A DNA stretch of 64,000 nucleotides from DAIOEK01 sp963828285 (GTDB lineage Bacteria > Chloroflexota > Anaerolineae > Anaerolineales > Anaerolineaceae): assembly GCA_963828285.1 (NCBI GenBank), contig CAWHEB010000002.1:868001-932000 (forward strand). The letters are read 5' to 3'. Made by a program: the position numbers and the translations under genes. Shown here one piece after another: positions 1-8,915 of this stretch; the stretch's first letter is position 1; every line of letters starts with the position of its first letter. The notes beneath the pieces were generated by a model. That model saw only the letters and a list, made by a program, of their open reading frames with translations, was not told the DNA's origin and did no database searches.

Positions 1-1
1 A

Positions 2-622
2 AACACTCTTTTGTTTACTTCAAGTCGATCAAACGACATTCCAGCAGAATACCTGGATGCAAGTGCAGCCCATATATGTCCAATGGATTTTAAGACTCAC
101 AGCTTACTACAGAGTGTTTTAAGACGAGGTGATATCCACAATATTTCGATCGAAGCGAATCCAGCGTATTTGGTACCAGAATACTTTAATCAACTACCCA
201 ATGTTGTATCAGGATTAACAGCTTTTATTGTCCAGGAGAAAGATATTCGCCTATCATTCAGGAATCGATCAACTGATCTTTATGAAATTGCAGAAGCGTT
301 AGCCAATTATGGTTGCGAGATGGTTGTCATCCTAGGAGATGATGGTAGCAAATACTTATTTGAAAACACGACCAGAAAAAAATGGCTTGTTCCTGAATAT
401 CCATCAGACAAAGTCAATTTTCATAATTCAAATCATGCTTTTTGTGGCGGGTTACTAGCAGGATATCAAATAAGCTATCAACCAGTTGAGGCTGTACTCT
501 ATGGGACGATATCCGAGAGCATCGCCAACCAGGGATTATCACCCTACTATTCACTTGATGCCATGTCAGGGTTTGCACAAGCGAGATTAAAACGATTACG
601 GGAACATGTCCGGACGATCTAG
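2..622 (+). CDS. PfkB-like carbohydrate kinase, C-terminal part (5' end outside window)
   Basis: The reading frame is open from the window edge, so the gene starts upstream; about 206 residues are visible. The segment MVVILGDDGSKYLF and the later HAFCGGLLAGYQ match the C-terminal half of ribokinase/PfkB sugar kinases, where a Gly-rich strand precedes the GAGD anion hole and catalytic Asp. Here the equivalent stretch reads HNSNHAFCGG, so both the GAG glycines and the catalytic Asp are absent. It may be a non-catalytic or regulatory homologue. It converges on the cyclase gene with an 11-bp gap and no clear terminator. The family call is fairly safe; activity is doubtful. Confidence 0.7.
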   Translation, partial: NTLLFTSSRSNDIPAEYLDASAAHICPMDFKTHSLLQSVLRRGDIHNISIEANPAYLVPEYFNQLPNVVSGLTAFIVQEKDIRLSFRNRSTDLYEIAEALANYGCEMVVILGDDGSKYLFENTTRKKWLVPEYPSDKVNFHNSNHAFCGGLLAGYQISYQPVEAVLYGTISESIANQGLSPYYSLDAMSGFAQARLKRLREHVRTI

Positions 623-633
623 GATTATTCTTA

Positions 634-2340
634 TTACCTAACTCCCAGTAACTCGTAAATCTCCAATGTGCTGCTTCTCCCCCGTAAAAGAAGCGGATCC
701 AACCTTTTGACAATCACCTGCGTATCAATTTCCTTGTAAGTATCTCCGGAAAGTAGAATTTGACCGGAAACAGCCGCTTCCTGCAAACGTTTTGCCACAT
801 TTACGCTGTCTCCAACCGCTGTATATTCCATTCGCTTCTCTGAGCCGATCATACCCAGAATTGCATCTCCAGTGTGAATGCCCATGGAGAATTGCAGTTG
901 GAAAGGCTCGGGAAGTTTGCAATGGACGAGTGGAATAGCTTCTTTAATCCGCCAGGCTGCACGGACTACCCGAAGTGCATGATCAGGTTGCGGAATTGGC
1001 GCATTGAACCAAGCCATCACCGAATCACCCAGGAATTTGTCGATAGTTCCTTCCATGCTTAATACTGCCTCGGCAGCAGCAGTCAAATAACAATTCACCA
1101 CAGAAACCAAAGTCTCAGGTGAAACAGATTGACTAAGACGGGTGTATCCACTGATATCTGCAAAAAGGATGGATAAAAGTGTTCGACTGCCGCCTAATTG
1201 GATCGTATCGGGGTTCAATTGTTTAATTACCACCGGGCTGACCATTTTTTCAAAAAGACGGTGCTGTGCCTGCAAATGCTTCTTTTCAGTCTGGTCTTCC
1301 ATGACAATGGTCAGGCCGCGTACTTTATTGTGGTGTAAATCCCTTAATGGAGAAATGGCGAATCGCAGATCCAACTCGGTCTGGTTCTTCCCGTGCGGAG
1401 TTAATTCAATACCGGAAATTGGCTCCTGATGGTCTTGAACGAGATCGATATACGGTGACAATCGCGCGGAAAGTTCCGGGTGTTTTGCATCCAGATGAGC
1501 TTTTAGGTGCAAGCCAGGCTGAACATTGAGCATTTTGCGTGCGGAAGGATTACAAAAGATTACTTTTCTGTTTTCGTCAGTAGTGATCACACCACTGGTG
1601 ATGGAGGTAAAAACGCTTTCCATCAGGTTCTTGAGCGCATTTGCATCAGCCAGGCTGGCTTGAACTGATTCATATAAACGCGCATTTTCAAGAGCAATTG
1701 CTGCTTGATCGGCGAAGGTCATTACGGTTTCACGATCCGCTTCAGTAAAGATTCCGCTTTGTATCCTGTGATCTGTGTAAATTACACCTACCGTCTCATC
1801 AATCACTTTCAGTGGAACGCAGAGAATCGAGCGGAGGTTGTAAGCAATGATGCTTTCCTGCCCGGTGAACCTCGGGTCTTCCTGAGCGTTGGTGGTCATT
1901 ACCGGCTTGCCATCATCCAGTACCCTGCGGATAATGGATCGGCTGACTTGTTCTTCTTTTTCGTTTACTGTATCTTTTTCCCAATTCCTACCAATTCGGG
2001 TCTTGTACTTGCCCGCCTTGTCTTTGAGCATCAGGAATCCACGTTCGGCGCCAGTTAAATGGATGACATTATCCATTACCGCTTCAAGGACTGATTCAAT
2101 CTCCAATGATGAGTTTACAACCTGGTTGATCTGAGTTAATCCGCGCAACTGGCTGATACTGTGCTCATACTCGGTTATTCGTGCATCCAGTGCAGTAACT
2201 TGCTGTCGGATATGTTCAGTAGTTTCGGCGATTACCGGAGAAAGAATCTGAACAGATGATCGGGCTAATGCAATCTGAAGCTCATCTATGCTGCGAGCAA
2301 GATAAGCTAGTTGTTGTGGTACAGTTTGTTCCTTGACCAT
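634..2340 (-). CDS. GAF-PAS class III adenylate/guanylate cyclase
   Basis: This 568-residue protein has an N-terminal helical segment (about 1-65), a GAF domain (about 67-236), a PAS domain (about 237-352) and a class III nucleotide cyclase domain (about 387-550). The metal-binding Asp residues lie in FADISGYT (D395) and KFLGDS (D439). The Asn/Arg pair that stabilises the transition state is in GDSVNVAKRL, and the Lys before FLGD favours ATP as substrate. It has no membrane segment, so it is probably a soluble sensor making cAMP. The start has a good site (GAGGTGAC before ATG), and that site overlaps the stop of the upstream transglutaminase gene, so the two are likely translationally coupled. 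Confidence 0.9.
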   Translation of the reverse strand: MVKEQTVPQQLAYLARSIDELQIALARSSVQILSPVIAETTEHIRQQVTALDARITEYEHSISQLRGLTQINQVVNSSLEIESVLEAVMDNVIHLTGAERGFLMLKDKAGKYKTRIGRNWEKDTVNEKEEQVSRSIIRRVLDDGKPVMTTNAQEDPRFTGQESIIAYNLRSILCVPLKVIDETVGVIYTDHRIQSGIFTEADRETVMTFADQAAIALENARLYESVQASLADANALKNLMESVFTSITSGVITTDENRKVIFCNPSARKMLNVQPGLHLKAHLDAKHPELSARLSPYIDLVQDHQEPISGIELTPHGKNQTELDLRFAISPLRDLHHNKVRGLTIVMEDQTEKKHLQAQHRLFEKMVSPVVIKQLNPDTIQLGGSRTLLSILFADISGYTRLSQSVSPETLVSVVNCYLTAAAEAVLSMEGTIDKFLGDSVMAWFNAPIPQPDHALRVVRAAWRIKEAIPLVHCKLPEPFQLQFSMGIHTGDAILGMIGSEKRMEYTAVGDSVNVAKRLQEAAVSGQILLSGDTYKEIDTQVIVKRLDPLLLRGRSSTLEIYELLGVR

Positions 2341-2341
2341 G

Positions 2342-4690
2342 TCACCTCAACTCAGGACTTTTCAACCGCCAAAATTTCTTCCAGGATCTATTGATTACAA
2401 TTCTGCTAATAATTGTAGCAGTGTGTTTGATTTCTGCGGGGTTTATTTGATGAGAGCTATATAAGAACTCTTGTATCTTTCTTGTAAGTTCAGAAATCTC
2501 TGCTTCAAGTTCGGGTAATGCAGAAATCCACTTATCAGCATTTTCAACGACAGTCATTGATGGATCAGATTTTACACCCACCAGACGGAACACTAATCTG
2601 AGTTTAAAAAAAGTTTGTGAAACGATGGGAGATGCAGCGTACAGCGCCCAAGCATGTAACCATCCTGGAACTGTCCATTGATGTAAGAGCAACCATTCTT
2701 CTAATATACAAGGGAAAGGGTTGCAATTCTTATATAGCTTATAAAAACCAAATCCAATCAAAATGGAGAATACGGTTGCGAGGAGGATGAATAGAATACT
2801 TCGATCTACCTGGAAGGTAAAAACTGATTTCTTTTCCGTGACAGGAGTAGATTGCCCCACTCCGGATGATGGTGAAAGCGTGGCTACTCCACCTCGGTCA
2901 AATTCCTTACCCAGGTCCTCTTCATCAGACAAAAGGATTGGAACAGGCTTATCCGGAATAACTATTTCGGGTTGTATGGTTGTTGGCTCAAACGGAACCC
3001 AACCTATTCCGGAAAAATATACCTCTGGCCAGGCATGCATATCTTTGGCACGCACCAGATATGTATGCGATTCTGCGATATATTCGCCTTGTGCGTAACC
3101 CACCACCATTCTGGCGGGTATACCGGCAGCACGTAATAAGATTACTTCGGCGGTAGCATAATAGTTGCAGTATCCTTTTTGTGTATCAATAAGAAAATAT
3201 TCCAGTGGGTCCATCCCTATTGGTGGTGTGTTGACAGTTGTAGAATATGTAATATTTTTTCTCAGATAATTTGTTATCGACTGAGTGACTTGATATGGAT
3301 TTGTATCTTCCCCTTTGATTGTCTTTGCGAGATCGCGAACCAATGGAGACAGATCTTCCGGAAGGTCCAAATAGGTCGATGTTATCCAATCTGGGTATTC
3401 TGCAGGACTTTGACCAAGTTGCTTTTTTGTCGGGATTACTTTTTCACTATCAATTCTGTACGTACGACCTCGACGCAATAACTCTCGCGATCGGATCAGT
3501 TCAGTATCAGGGAGATTATTCTCATCGAGACGGAAAAAGTAATCAGCAGGTAAACTGATCGAGTTCGGATTCTGTTCACTAACCAGATCCTGTCCCATGT
3601 CTTGATTCAATTGGACTTCCAATGCCACAGGGATCCTTCCCTCGGAACTGATTGGTTTATTAAATAACTGGACTTTATCGAAAGACTCTTGAATAGATTC
3701 CGATGAGTACCAGAATCCACGATCATATTGGTCATAACTTCGTGCCCGCCAGTAGAAGAGAAGCGGCTCATTAGTTGGTATATCTATCTTGATTGAAAGG
3801 ATGGGATCCTGACTGAGTGTCAGACTCGATCCAAGCGGCATAACATCGGAGTAAGTAAAGAAAGCTGAATTGGATGTGCCGCGAAGAGAAGCCATAGAAT
3901 TAGATATGCGATCCCTAAGTCCACTATAAGGGCGAGTCAGTTCCTGCCAGATATGAATCGCAGTGTCACTAGTTTCAGCAAAGGCAGGAACCAGCCAAAC
4001 CAAAGTCAATAGTATCGATGCGATCACCAAGGAAATCTGGCTTAATTCTCGGATGGCATGGGTATTCCATAAACTATTCCGGATCATCCACCTTTTATTT
4101 TCGGTCAACAAGTAGGTGCGAGTCATTAACACCAATGCAAAAAGCATATAAGAAAAATAGTAGCTTGCCCTGTTTGAGCGGGAAAGATCGTATCTATCAA
4201 TCAGAATGAGCAACAATCCGCACAGAACGATAGGAAACCAGACAGATCCCCTTCGGATCAAGATAAATATGGATGAGAATCCCAATAACCATGCAATGAC
4301 AGTGATAATAAAAACAAATAAGATTGGATCATTTATGATCTTATCTGACAAAAACTGATTGATGACATGAATCAACCTAAACCATAAGGATTGAATCCTA
4401 AGGATAGGTGAAAGATCAGGCAGATAAACAGAAGCCGTATTCCAGTACACAAGCATAATCCCACCAAAACCACCAAACACCCAGGCGATAAAATCGGAAA
4501 TTCGGAATACGGAGAGAAGTAATCCTACTATCCATCCGAAAAATAGAAGATTCATCTGCAATTCCAGATGGTCGGTCCATCCAGTGGCAAACAGTCTCAC
4601 AGAATAAGAGGTTAACATCCCCAGTATCAGTAATGACGCCAACCAGTCAAACCAGAGATCGCGAGGGTTCTTAAAGAATTTTGCGAGCAT
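2342..4690 (-). CDS. Membrane-anchored transglutaminase-like protein
   Basis: About 782 residues from the ATG at 4690; a TTG five codons upstream is a less likely start. The N-terminal 200 or so residues form several membrane helices. A periplasmic region follows, then a transglutaminase core with the triad visible as GYCNYYATA (Cys), DMHAWPEVY (His) and the following FEPT region. One more membrane helix (near RSILFILLATVFSILIGFG) and a cytoplasmic tail end the protein. This is the common bacterial layout of TgpA-like proteins (DUF3488, core, DUF4129). The substrate is unknown; the core probably acts outside the cytoplasmic membrane. It is first in a two-gene unit with the cyclase downstream and is divergent from the PAP2 gene. 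Confidence 0.85.
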   Translation of the reverse strand: MLAKFFKNPRDLWFDWLASLLILGMLTSYSVRLFATGWTDHLELQMNLLFFGWIVGLLLSVFRISDFIAWVFGGFGGIMLVYWNTASVYLPDLSPILRIQSLWFRLIHVINQFLSDKIINDPILFVFIITVIAWLLGFSSIFILIRRGSVWFPIVLCGLLLILIDRYDLSRSNRASYYFSYMLFALVLMTRTYLLTENKRWMIRNSLWNTHAIRELSQISLVIASILLTLVWLVPAFAETSDTAIHIWQELTRPYSGLRDRISNSMASLRGTSNSAFFTYSDVMPLGSSLTLSQDPILSIKIDIPTNEPLLFYWRARSYDQYDRGFWYSSESIQESFDKVQLFNKPISSEGRIPVALEVQLNQDMGQDLVSEQNPNSISLPADYFFRLDENNLPDTELIRSRELLRRGRTYRIDSEKVIPTKKQLGQSPAEYPDWITSTYLDLPEDLSPLVRDLAKTIKGEDTNPYQVTQSITNYLRKNITYSTTVNTPPIGMDPLEYFLIDTQKGYCNYYATAEVILLRAAGIPARMVVGYAQGEYIAESHTYLVRAKDMHAWPEVYFSGIGWVPFEPTTIQPEIVIPDKPVPILLSDEEDLGKEFDRGGVATLSPSSGVGQSTPVTEKKSVFTFQVDRSILFILLATVFSILIGFGFYKLYKNCNPFPCILEEWLLLHQWTVPGWLHAWALYAASPIVSQTFFKLRLVFRLVGVKSDPSMTVVENADKWISALPELEAEISELTRKIQEFLYSSHQINPAEIKHTATIISRIVINRSWKKFWRLKSPELR

Positions 4691-4740
4691 GTTTTGAGTG
4701 TACAATGAGAACTATTCAGGCGTCAATAAATGGAGAAGCA

Positions 4741-5724
4741 ATGGAAACATTACACAATCTTGAAATCCCAATCATCCTGGCAATCCAACAATTAGGTACC
4801 TGGCTAATAGTCCCAATGCGCTTGATCACAGAATTGGGGAATGAACAATTTTTCATCCTGCTTTTGCCAATCCTGATCTGGTGTGTGGATTATTCAGTAG
4901 GCTTACAAGTTGGATTGATGCTTTTGATCAGCGGTCAAGCAAATTCTTTCTTTAAACTCGCTTTCCATTCTCCACGGCCATTCTGGGTTGCTAGTGCTGT
5001 GAAGGCATATGTATTGGAAGGTTCCTTTGGAGCGCCATCAGGCCATGCCATGAACACATTGAGCGTTTTCGGGATGGCTGCGCTCGGTCTTAAGCAGCGT
5101 TGGGTAACAATTTTATCTGCAGTATTGGTTCTACTGGTCGGTATTTCCAGGCTATATCTGGGTATGCATTTCATTAGCGACGTTATTTTTGGGTGGATCA
5201 TTGCCATTTTACTGTTATTACTCACTTTAAAATTAAAAGATCCCATCATTCATTGGTTGCTTCCCAAAAGATTATCTTACCAAATTCTGGTTATTTTACT
5301 TTCCACCATACTATGGATCGCTCTTGGAATGTCTTTGTTTGGCACTTACCAAAATACCTCCCTACCTGTAGACTGGGTAACGAATGCGATATCGGCAACT
5401 GGTATTGCCCCTTCACCGTTCAGCGTCGAAGGCATTTTTACCAACGCAGGTCTTTGGACTGGGGTTGGAATTGGTGCAATTTGGATGCAAAAGAATGGTG
5501 GTTATTCAGCACATGGTTCAATCACCCAGTACATCTTCAGAATCGTGATTGGGATTTGTGGAACATTGTTGATCTGGCGCGGGCTTGGAACCTTTTTCCC
5601 TCGTGATCCAAGCTGGATCAGTTTCTTTCTACGGTTAGCTCGCTACGCATTGGTGGGTATGTGGTTGACTGCCGGTGCACCGTGGTTATTCATCCGTGCA
5701 GGAGTCGCTAAAGGAAAAGCGTAA
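4741..5724 (+). CDS. PAP2-family membrane phosphatase
   Basis: A 327-residue integral membrane protein. All three PAP2/acid phosphatase motifs are present: K-x6-RP (KLAFHSPRP), PSGH (GAPSGHAMN) and SR-x5-H-x3-D (SRLYLGMHFISD). The family dephosphorylates lipid phosphates such as phosphatidic acid or undecaprenyl diphosphate. The C-terminal third adds extra membrane helices beyond the usual core of about 200 residues. The ATG at 4741 is preferred because GGAGAAG lies just upstream; in-frame starts at 4681 and 4705 would overlap the divergent transglutaminase gene or its promoter. The lipid substrate cannot be told from sequence. Confidence 0.85.
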   Translation: METLHNLEIPIILAIQQLGTWLIVPMRLITELGNEQFFILLLPILIWCVDYSVGLQVGLMLLISGQANSFFKLAFHSPRPFWVASAVKAYVLEGSFGAPSGHAMNTLSVFGMAALGLKQRWVTILSAVLVLLVGISRLYLGMHFISDVIFGWIIAILLLLLTLKLKDPIIHWLLPKRLSYQILVILLSTILWIALGMSLFGTYQNTSLPVDWVTNAISATGIAPSPFSVEGIFTNAGLWTGVGIGAIWMQKNGGYSAHGSITQYIFRIVIGICGTLLIWRGLGTFFPRDPSWISFFLRLARYALVGMWLTAGAPWLFIRAGVAKGKA

Positions 5725-5773
5725 GAGACGTCATCCTAGATCTAATTATTCATGTTCTTGATCGGGGTGTCCT

Positions 5774-6208
5774 ATGCCATATTGGTTGGTAATCGTCATT
5801 GGTTTGTTAGGCGGAGTGTCTGTTGGAATCCAGACTCCCATTGCCGGTGGAATGGGGCAAAAAATCGGTGGGACTGCCGGCAGTTTCATTGTTCATTTGA
5901 GTGGAATGATCTTATCAGGTGTCCTTCTTTTTGCAAAAGGGGGTGAAAAGATCCGAGATTGGCATACTCTGCCATGGTATATGTTGATCGCAGGTGTCTT
6001 TGGATTAATCCTTTATCAAACGATAAACATTACTTCACCACGGATCGGTACAACATTAATGATCGCTTTGATCATTATCGGTCAATTACTAACCGGGACG
6101 ATCATCGATCATTTTGGTCTACTTGGAACTGTCACCCGTCATATCGATCTCACCCGCGGATTGGGTATTATTGCGCTTCTTATCGGTGGCTATCTGATCG
6201 CCAAATAA
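5774..6208 (+). CDS. YdcZ/DUF606-type DMT-superfamily small membrane protein
   Basis: A 144-residue protein with about five hydrophobic helices. The opening GGVSVGIQTPIAGGMGQKIG and the later GLILYQTINITSPRIGTT fit the YdcZ (DUF606) family of small drug/metabolite-type transporters. It begins 49 bp after the PAP2 gene, so the two are probably cotranscribed, and it is followed by a strong hairpin terminator. The substrate is unknown. Confidence 0.75.
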   Translation: MPYWLVIVIGLLGGVSVGIQTPIAGGMGQKIGGTAGSFIVHLSGMILSGVLLFAKGGEKIRDWHTLPWYMLIAGVFGLILYQTINITSPRIGTTLMIALIIIGQLLTGTIIDHFGLLGTVTRHIDLTRGLGIIALLIGGYLIAK

Positions 6209-6229
6209 TAATCAGGGGAATAAAAAAAA

Positions 6230-6258
6230 CCTCCGGGCAAATTGTCCGGAGGTTTTTT
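6230..6258. terminator. Bidirectional rho-independent terminator
   Basis: An 11-bp stem (CCTCCGGGCAA against TTGTCCGGAGG, one G-U pair) is flanked by A and T runs, so it can stop the YdcZ transcript from the left and the 6272-6769 transcript from the right. Confidence 0.9.
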
Positions 6259-6271
6259 GAATCATCGGATA

Positions 6272-6769
6272 TTATTGTTTTCTAAATGCTCTGAAGAGGA
6301 AAAAACCACCCAGAACAATAATAGCGATTGGCCAAACTTTTTCGATATTGGTTATACCGCCAAAGACACCACCGAAAACACTGAATAAAACAATACTACT
6401 GAAGATATTCCACAAGCCGCCTGTTACCGCACCGAATTTCTTTGAAAATAGTCCAAAGAGGATTAGACCAATACCTACGAATCCGGGGATCAACGCCCAG
6501 GCGTAACTCCAGCTTCCCCAGTTCCCGGTCAAGTTTTGGTAATACAGTAATCCGCCGATTCCGGTGATGATCGAACCAGGAATGAATAAAGCCGGCTGCC
6601 AGGCTATGATTGCTGCCAGGAAGAAGATTAATCCTAATCCGATGATGGAGATAGGCCAGGTATGTGGACCATTCGCCAGGAATTGAAGTCCCGGTACCAT
6701 GGCGACTGCAAGATACCATAATCCAATAACGATCAAAATAAGGGCAACTGCTATATTTCCTCTACGCAT
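6272..6769 (-). CDS. Small polytopic membrane protein, unknown function
   Basis: The ATG at 6769 is chosen because a perfect AGGAGG lies 5 bp upstream; a TTG at 6784 would include that site in the coding region. The 165-residue product is almost entirely hydrophobic, with five or six helices, and ends in a short basic tail (LFRAFRKQ). It resembles LiaI/LiaF-type small membrane proteins in general character, but I cannot assign a family. It stands alone and is divergent from the MBL gene at 7005, with a 235-bp intergenic region holding TATACT/TATAGT-like -10 elements for this strand near 6803-6812. Confidence 0.7.
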   Translation of the reverse strand: MRRGNIAVALILIVIGLWYLAVAMVPGLQFLANGPHTWPISIIGLGLIFFLAAIIAWQPALFIPGSIITGIGGLLYYQNLTGNWGSWSYAWALIPGFVGIGLILFGLFSKKFGAVTGGLWNIFSSIVLFSVFGGVFGGITNIEKVWPIAIIVLGGFFLFRAFRKQ

Positions 6770-7004
6770 AATTTCCTCCTTCAATTTTCCAATTCAACTA
6801 CTATAGTATACGAAAATATCTTTTTATCGTTGCAGATTACATGTAATAAGTTTAACAATTGGCAAGTATGAAAGGTTTTGTGCCACTTAACTGTTACCTG
6901 AGGGTAATATTTTCCGAAGAGATTTTTTAAACCGGAAATTATGTCCGTTTATGGGATAATTACTTTTCGGTACAAGAGAACATAAAAGGATTTGGAGATT
7001 ACGC

Positions 7005-7928
7005 ATGAAGCGATACTGGATCTATATTATTATCGGCATAGTTGTCATTTTTGGTGTTTGGCAGACAGTTGCCATCGTCAGCCAGGATGCTAATAAACAA
7101 AATCAAAACACAACCGTCGAGATTGTAGCATTACAAGATATTGGCACAGTTCCATCATTAACCATTCTTCCACTATACGAACTGAAGGCATCTTCGCCAC
7201 AATATCAAACCGGCGCGGGAGTTAGTTACATGATCACAGCCGGGGACAAGACCATATTGATGGATACCGGAGATAATCTGACCGAAGCAGACCCGAGCGA
7301 GCTTGAGCAGAACATGAAAGTAGCCGGTGTAACCGCAGATCAATTCGATGCGATCGTGATCAGTCATATGCATCCTGATCATATCGGTGGGAAGGATAAT
7401 TGGTTTAATAAAACATTTTCGATCGGGAAGAACACATCCATACCCAATAGTCTGCCCATTTATTTACCGGAATCAATTAATTTGGAGGGTGACCGCGGTA
7501 AAGTTGTTTCAAATCCCACCATCCTCGCACCAGGGATCGTCAGTCTGGGAGCAATCACCTTTAATAATCCATTCCCAATATCTTTTATGCGCCCGACCAG
7601 CGCAGAACAATCCCTCGCAATCAAGGTGGATGGAGTGGGAGTGGTTTTGATAACCGGTTGTGGACATCCCGGTCTTCCCACCCTGATCACTCGTGCGGAA
7701 ACAGTCATGGGAGAACCAGTGGTGGGAATTATTGGTGGACTTCACTACAAAGATAAAAAAGTTGCCGATTTGGGATTTGATAGTCAGCTAATGAAAGATC
7801 GAGGATTAATGATCCTGGCCATCTCTCCCCATGATACGGCGACTGGAACAATTGAATATTTCCGGGAACAATTTCCTGATGCGTACATCGATATCTCGGT
7901 CGGTCAACCAATCGTAGTCTCACCATAA
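7005..7928 (+). CDS. Membrane-anchored metallo-beta-lactamase-fold hydrolase
   Basis: A 307-residue protein with an N-terminal membrane anchor or signal (YWIYIIIGIVVIFGVW). The MBL signature is SHMHPDHIGG, the family's metal-binding HxHxDH motif. A second conserved block is TGCGHPGLP, and GGLHY adds another His. This pattern matches the MBL branch that includes archaeal dihydropterin ribofuranosylaminobenzene phosphate synthase-like proteins, although most bacterial members have no known substrate. It is likely extracytoplasmic. GGAG precedes the ATG by 8 bp. A hairpin terminator follows, so it is probably monocistronic. Confidence 0.82.
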   Translation: MKRYWIYIIIGIVVIFGVWQTVAIVSQDANKQNQNTTVEIVALQDIGTVPSLTILPLYELKASSPQYQTGAGVSYMITAGDKTILMDTGDNLTEADPSELEQNMKVAGVTADQFDAIVISHMHPDHIGGKDNWFNKTFSIGKNTSIPNSLPIYLPESINLEGDRGKVVSNPTILAPGIVSLGAITFNNPFPISFMRPTSAEQSLAIKVDGVGVVLITGCGHPGLPTLITRAETVMGEPVVGIIGGLHYKDKKVADLGFDSQLMKDRGLMILAISPHDTATGTIEYFREQFPDAYIDISVGQPIVVSP

Positions 7929-7952
7929 CCACAGAAATATCTCAAGAACCAT

Positions 7953-7989
7953 AAAACCGGCAATCCAAATCGATCAGGTTGTCGGTTTT
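7953..7989 (+). terminator. Rho-independent terminator after the MBL gene
   Basis: Arms AAAACCGGCAA and TTGTCGGTTTT pair over 11 bp (one G-U) around a 15-nt loop; the right arm itself ends in TTTT. Confidence 0.75.
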
Positions 7990-8059
7990 ATATACCCGGG
8001 GGTGTTTCCGATTTATAATTTAAACATAAACCAATGCGAAAATGGATTAGACATATCCG

Positions 8060-8914
8060 ATGAAGCTAACCTTGGCTCTCTCACAAATGAATACCCATTT
8101 GGGTGATATTCAATACAACCTGGATCGGCATTTGGATTTAACTCATCAGGCAAAAAGATCTGGTGCGGAATTGGTCATTTTCCCGGAGTTATCATTAACC
8201 GGATATGTTCTACAAGACCTGGTGCCTCAAGTAGCCATCCGTCCCACAAGTGAGGATCCGGTATTTAGCAAGCTATTGGAAGCCAGCAAAGAAATCGACA
8301 TGGTGGTCGGATTTGTAGATGAAGATAAACGCAGTCGTTTCTATATTTCCTCGGCATATCTGTCAAAAGGTGAAGTCAGCCATGTTCACCACAAAGTTTA
8401 TCTTCCAACTTACGGATTATTTGACGAGGGGAGATTCTTTGCCTGGGGAGACAGCATTCGTGCTTTTGATACCCGCTTCGGACGTGCTGGTATCCTGATC
8501 TGCGAAGACTTCTGGCATGCTTCTCCACCATATCTTTTATGGTTGGATGGCGCCGATCTGATGATCTTCACCTCGGCATCGCCAGGTAGAGGTCTGAACC
8601 ATACTCCCCAACTTGAATTTGCCCGTTGGGTGGAACATATCAATCAGGCATATGCCAGTCTTTTCACCACGTTTGTCATCCACTCGAATAGGGTGGGATT
8701 CGAAGACGGCTTGCACTTCTGGGGTGGTTCCACTGTCTATGATCCGGATGGTTCATTGGTGGTTCAAGCCCCATACGATGAAGAATCGATGACTTTGGCT
8801 GAAATTGATCTCAGGCAGCTTCACAGAACCCGGGCTAGACTCCCATTGCTGCGGGATGAACGGACCGCGCTTGTAACCAGAGAATTGAACAGGATCAACG
8901 GAAAGGAATTGTAA
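8060..8914 (+). CDS. Nitrilase-superfamily amidohydrolase, probable glutaminase partner of NadE
   Basis: A 284-residue carbon-nitrogen hydrolase. The catalytic triad is visible: E43 in FPELSLTGY, K112 in HHKVYLPTYG and C148 in ILICEDFWH. The sequence after the Lys (YLPTYGLFDEGRFF) closely resembles the glutaminase domain of glutamine-dependent NAD synthetases, which feeds ammonia to the synthetase. The next gene, 1 bp downstream, is nadE. In most bacteria the two domains are fused in one chain; here they are separate but adjacent. A role as NadE glutaminase subunit is an inference from sequence and context; a free amidase is the alternative. Confidence 0.85.
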   Translation: MKLTLALSQMNTHLGDIQYNLDRHLDLTHQAKRSGAELVIFPELSLTGYVLQDLVPQVAIRPTSEDPVFSKLLEASKEIDMVVGFVDEDKRSRFYISSAYLSKGEVSHVHHKVYLPTYGLFDEGRFFAWGDSIRAFDTRFGRAGILICEDFWHASPPYLLWLDGADLMIFTSASPGRGLNHTPQLEFARWVEHINQAYASLFTTFVIHSNRVGFEDGLHFWGGSTVYDPDGSLVVQAPYDEESMTLAEIDLRQLHRTRARLPLLRDERTALVTRELNRINGKEL

Positions 8915-8915
8915 G

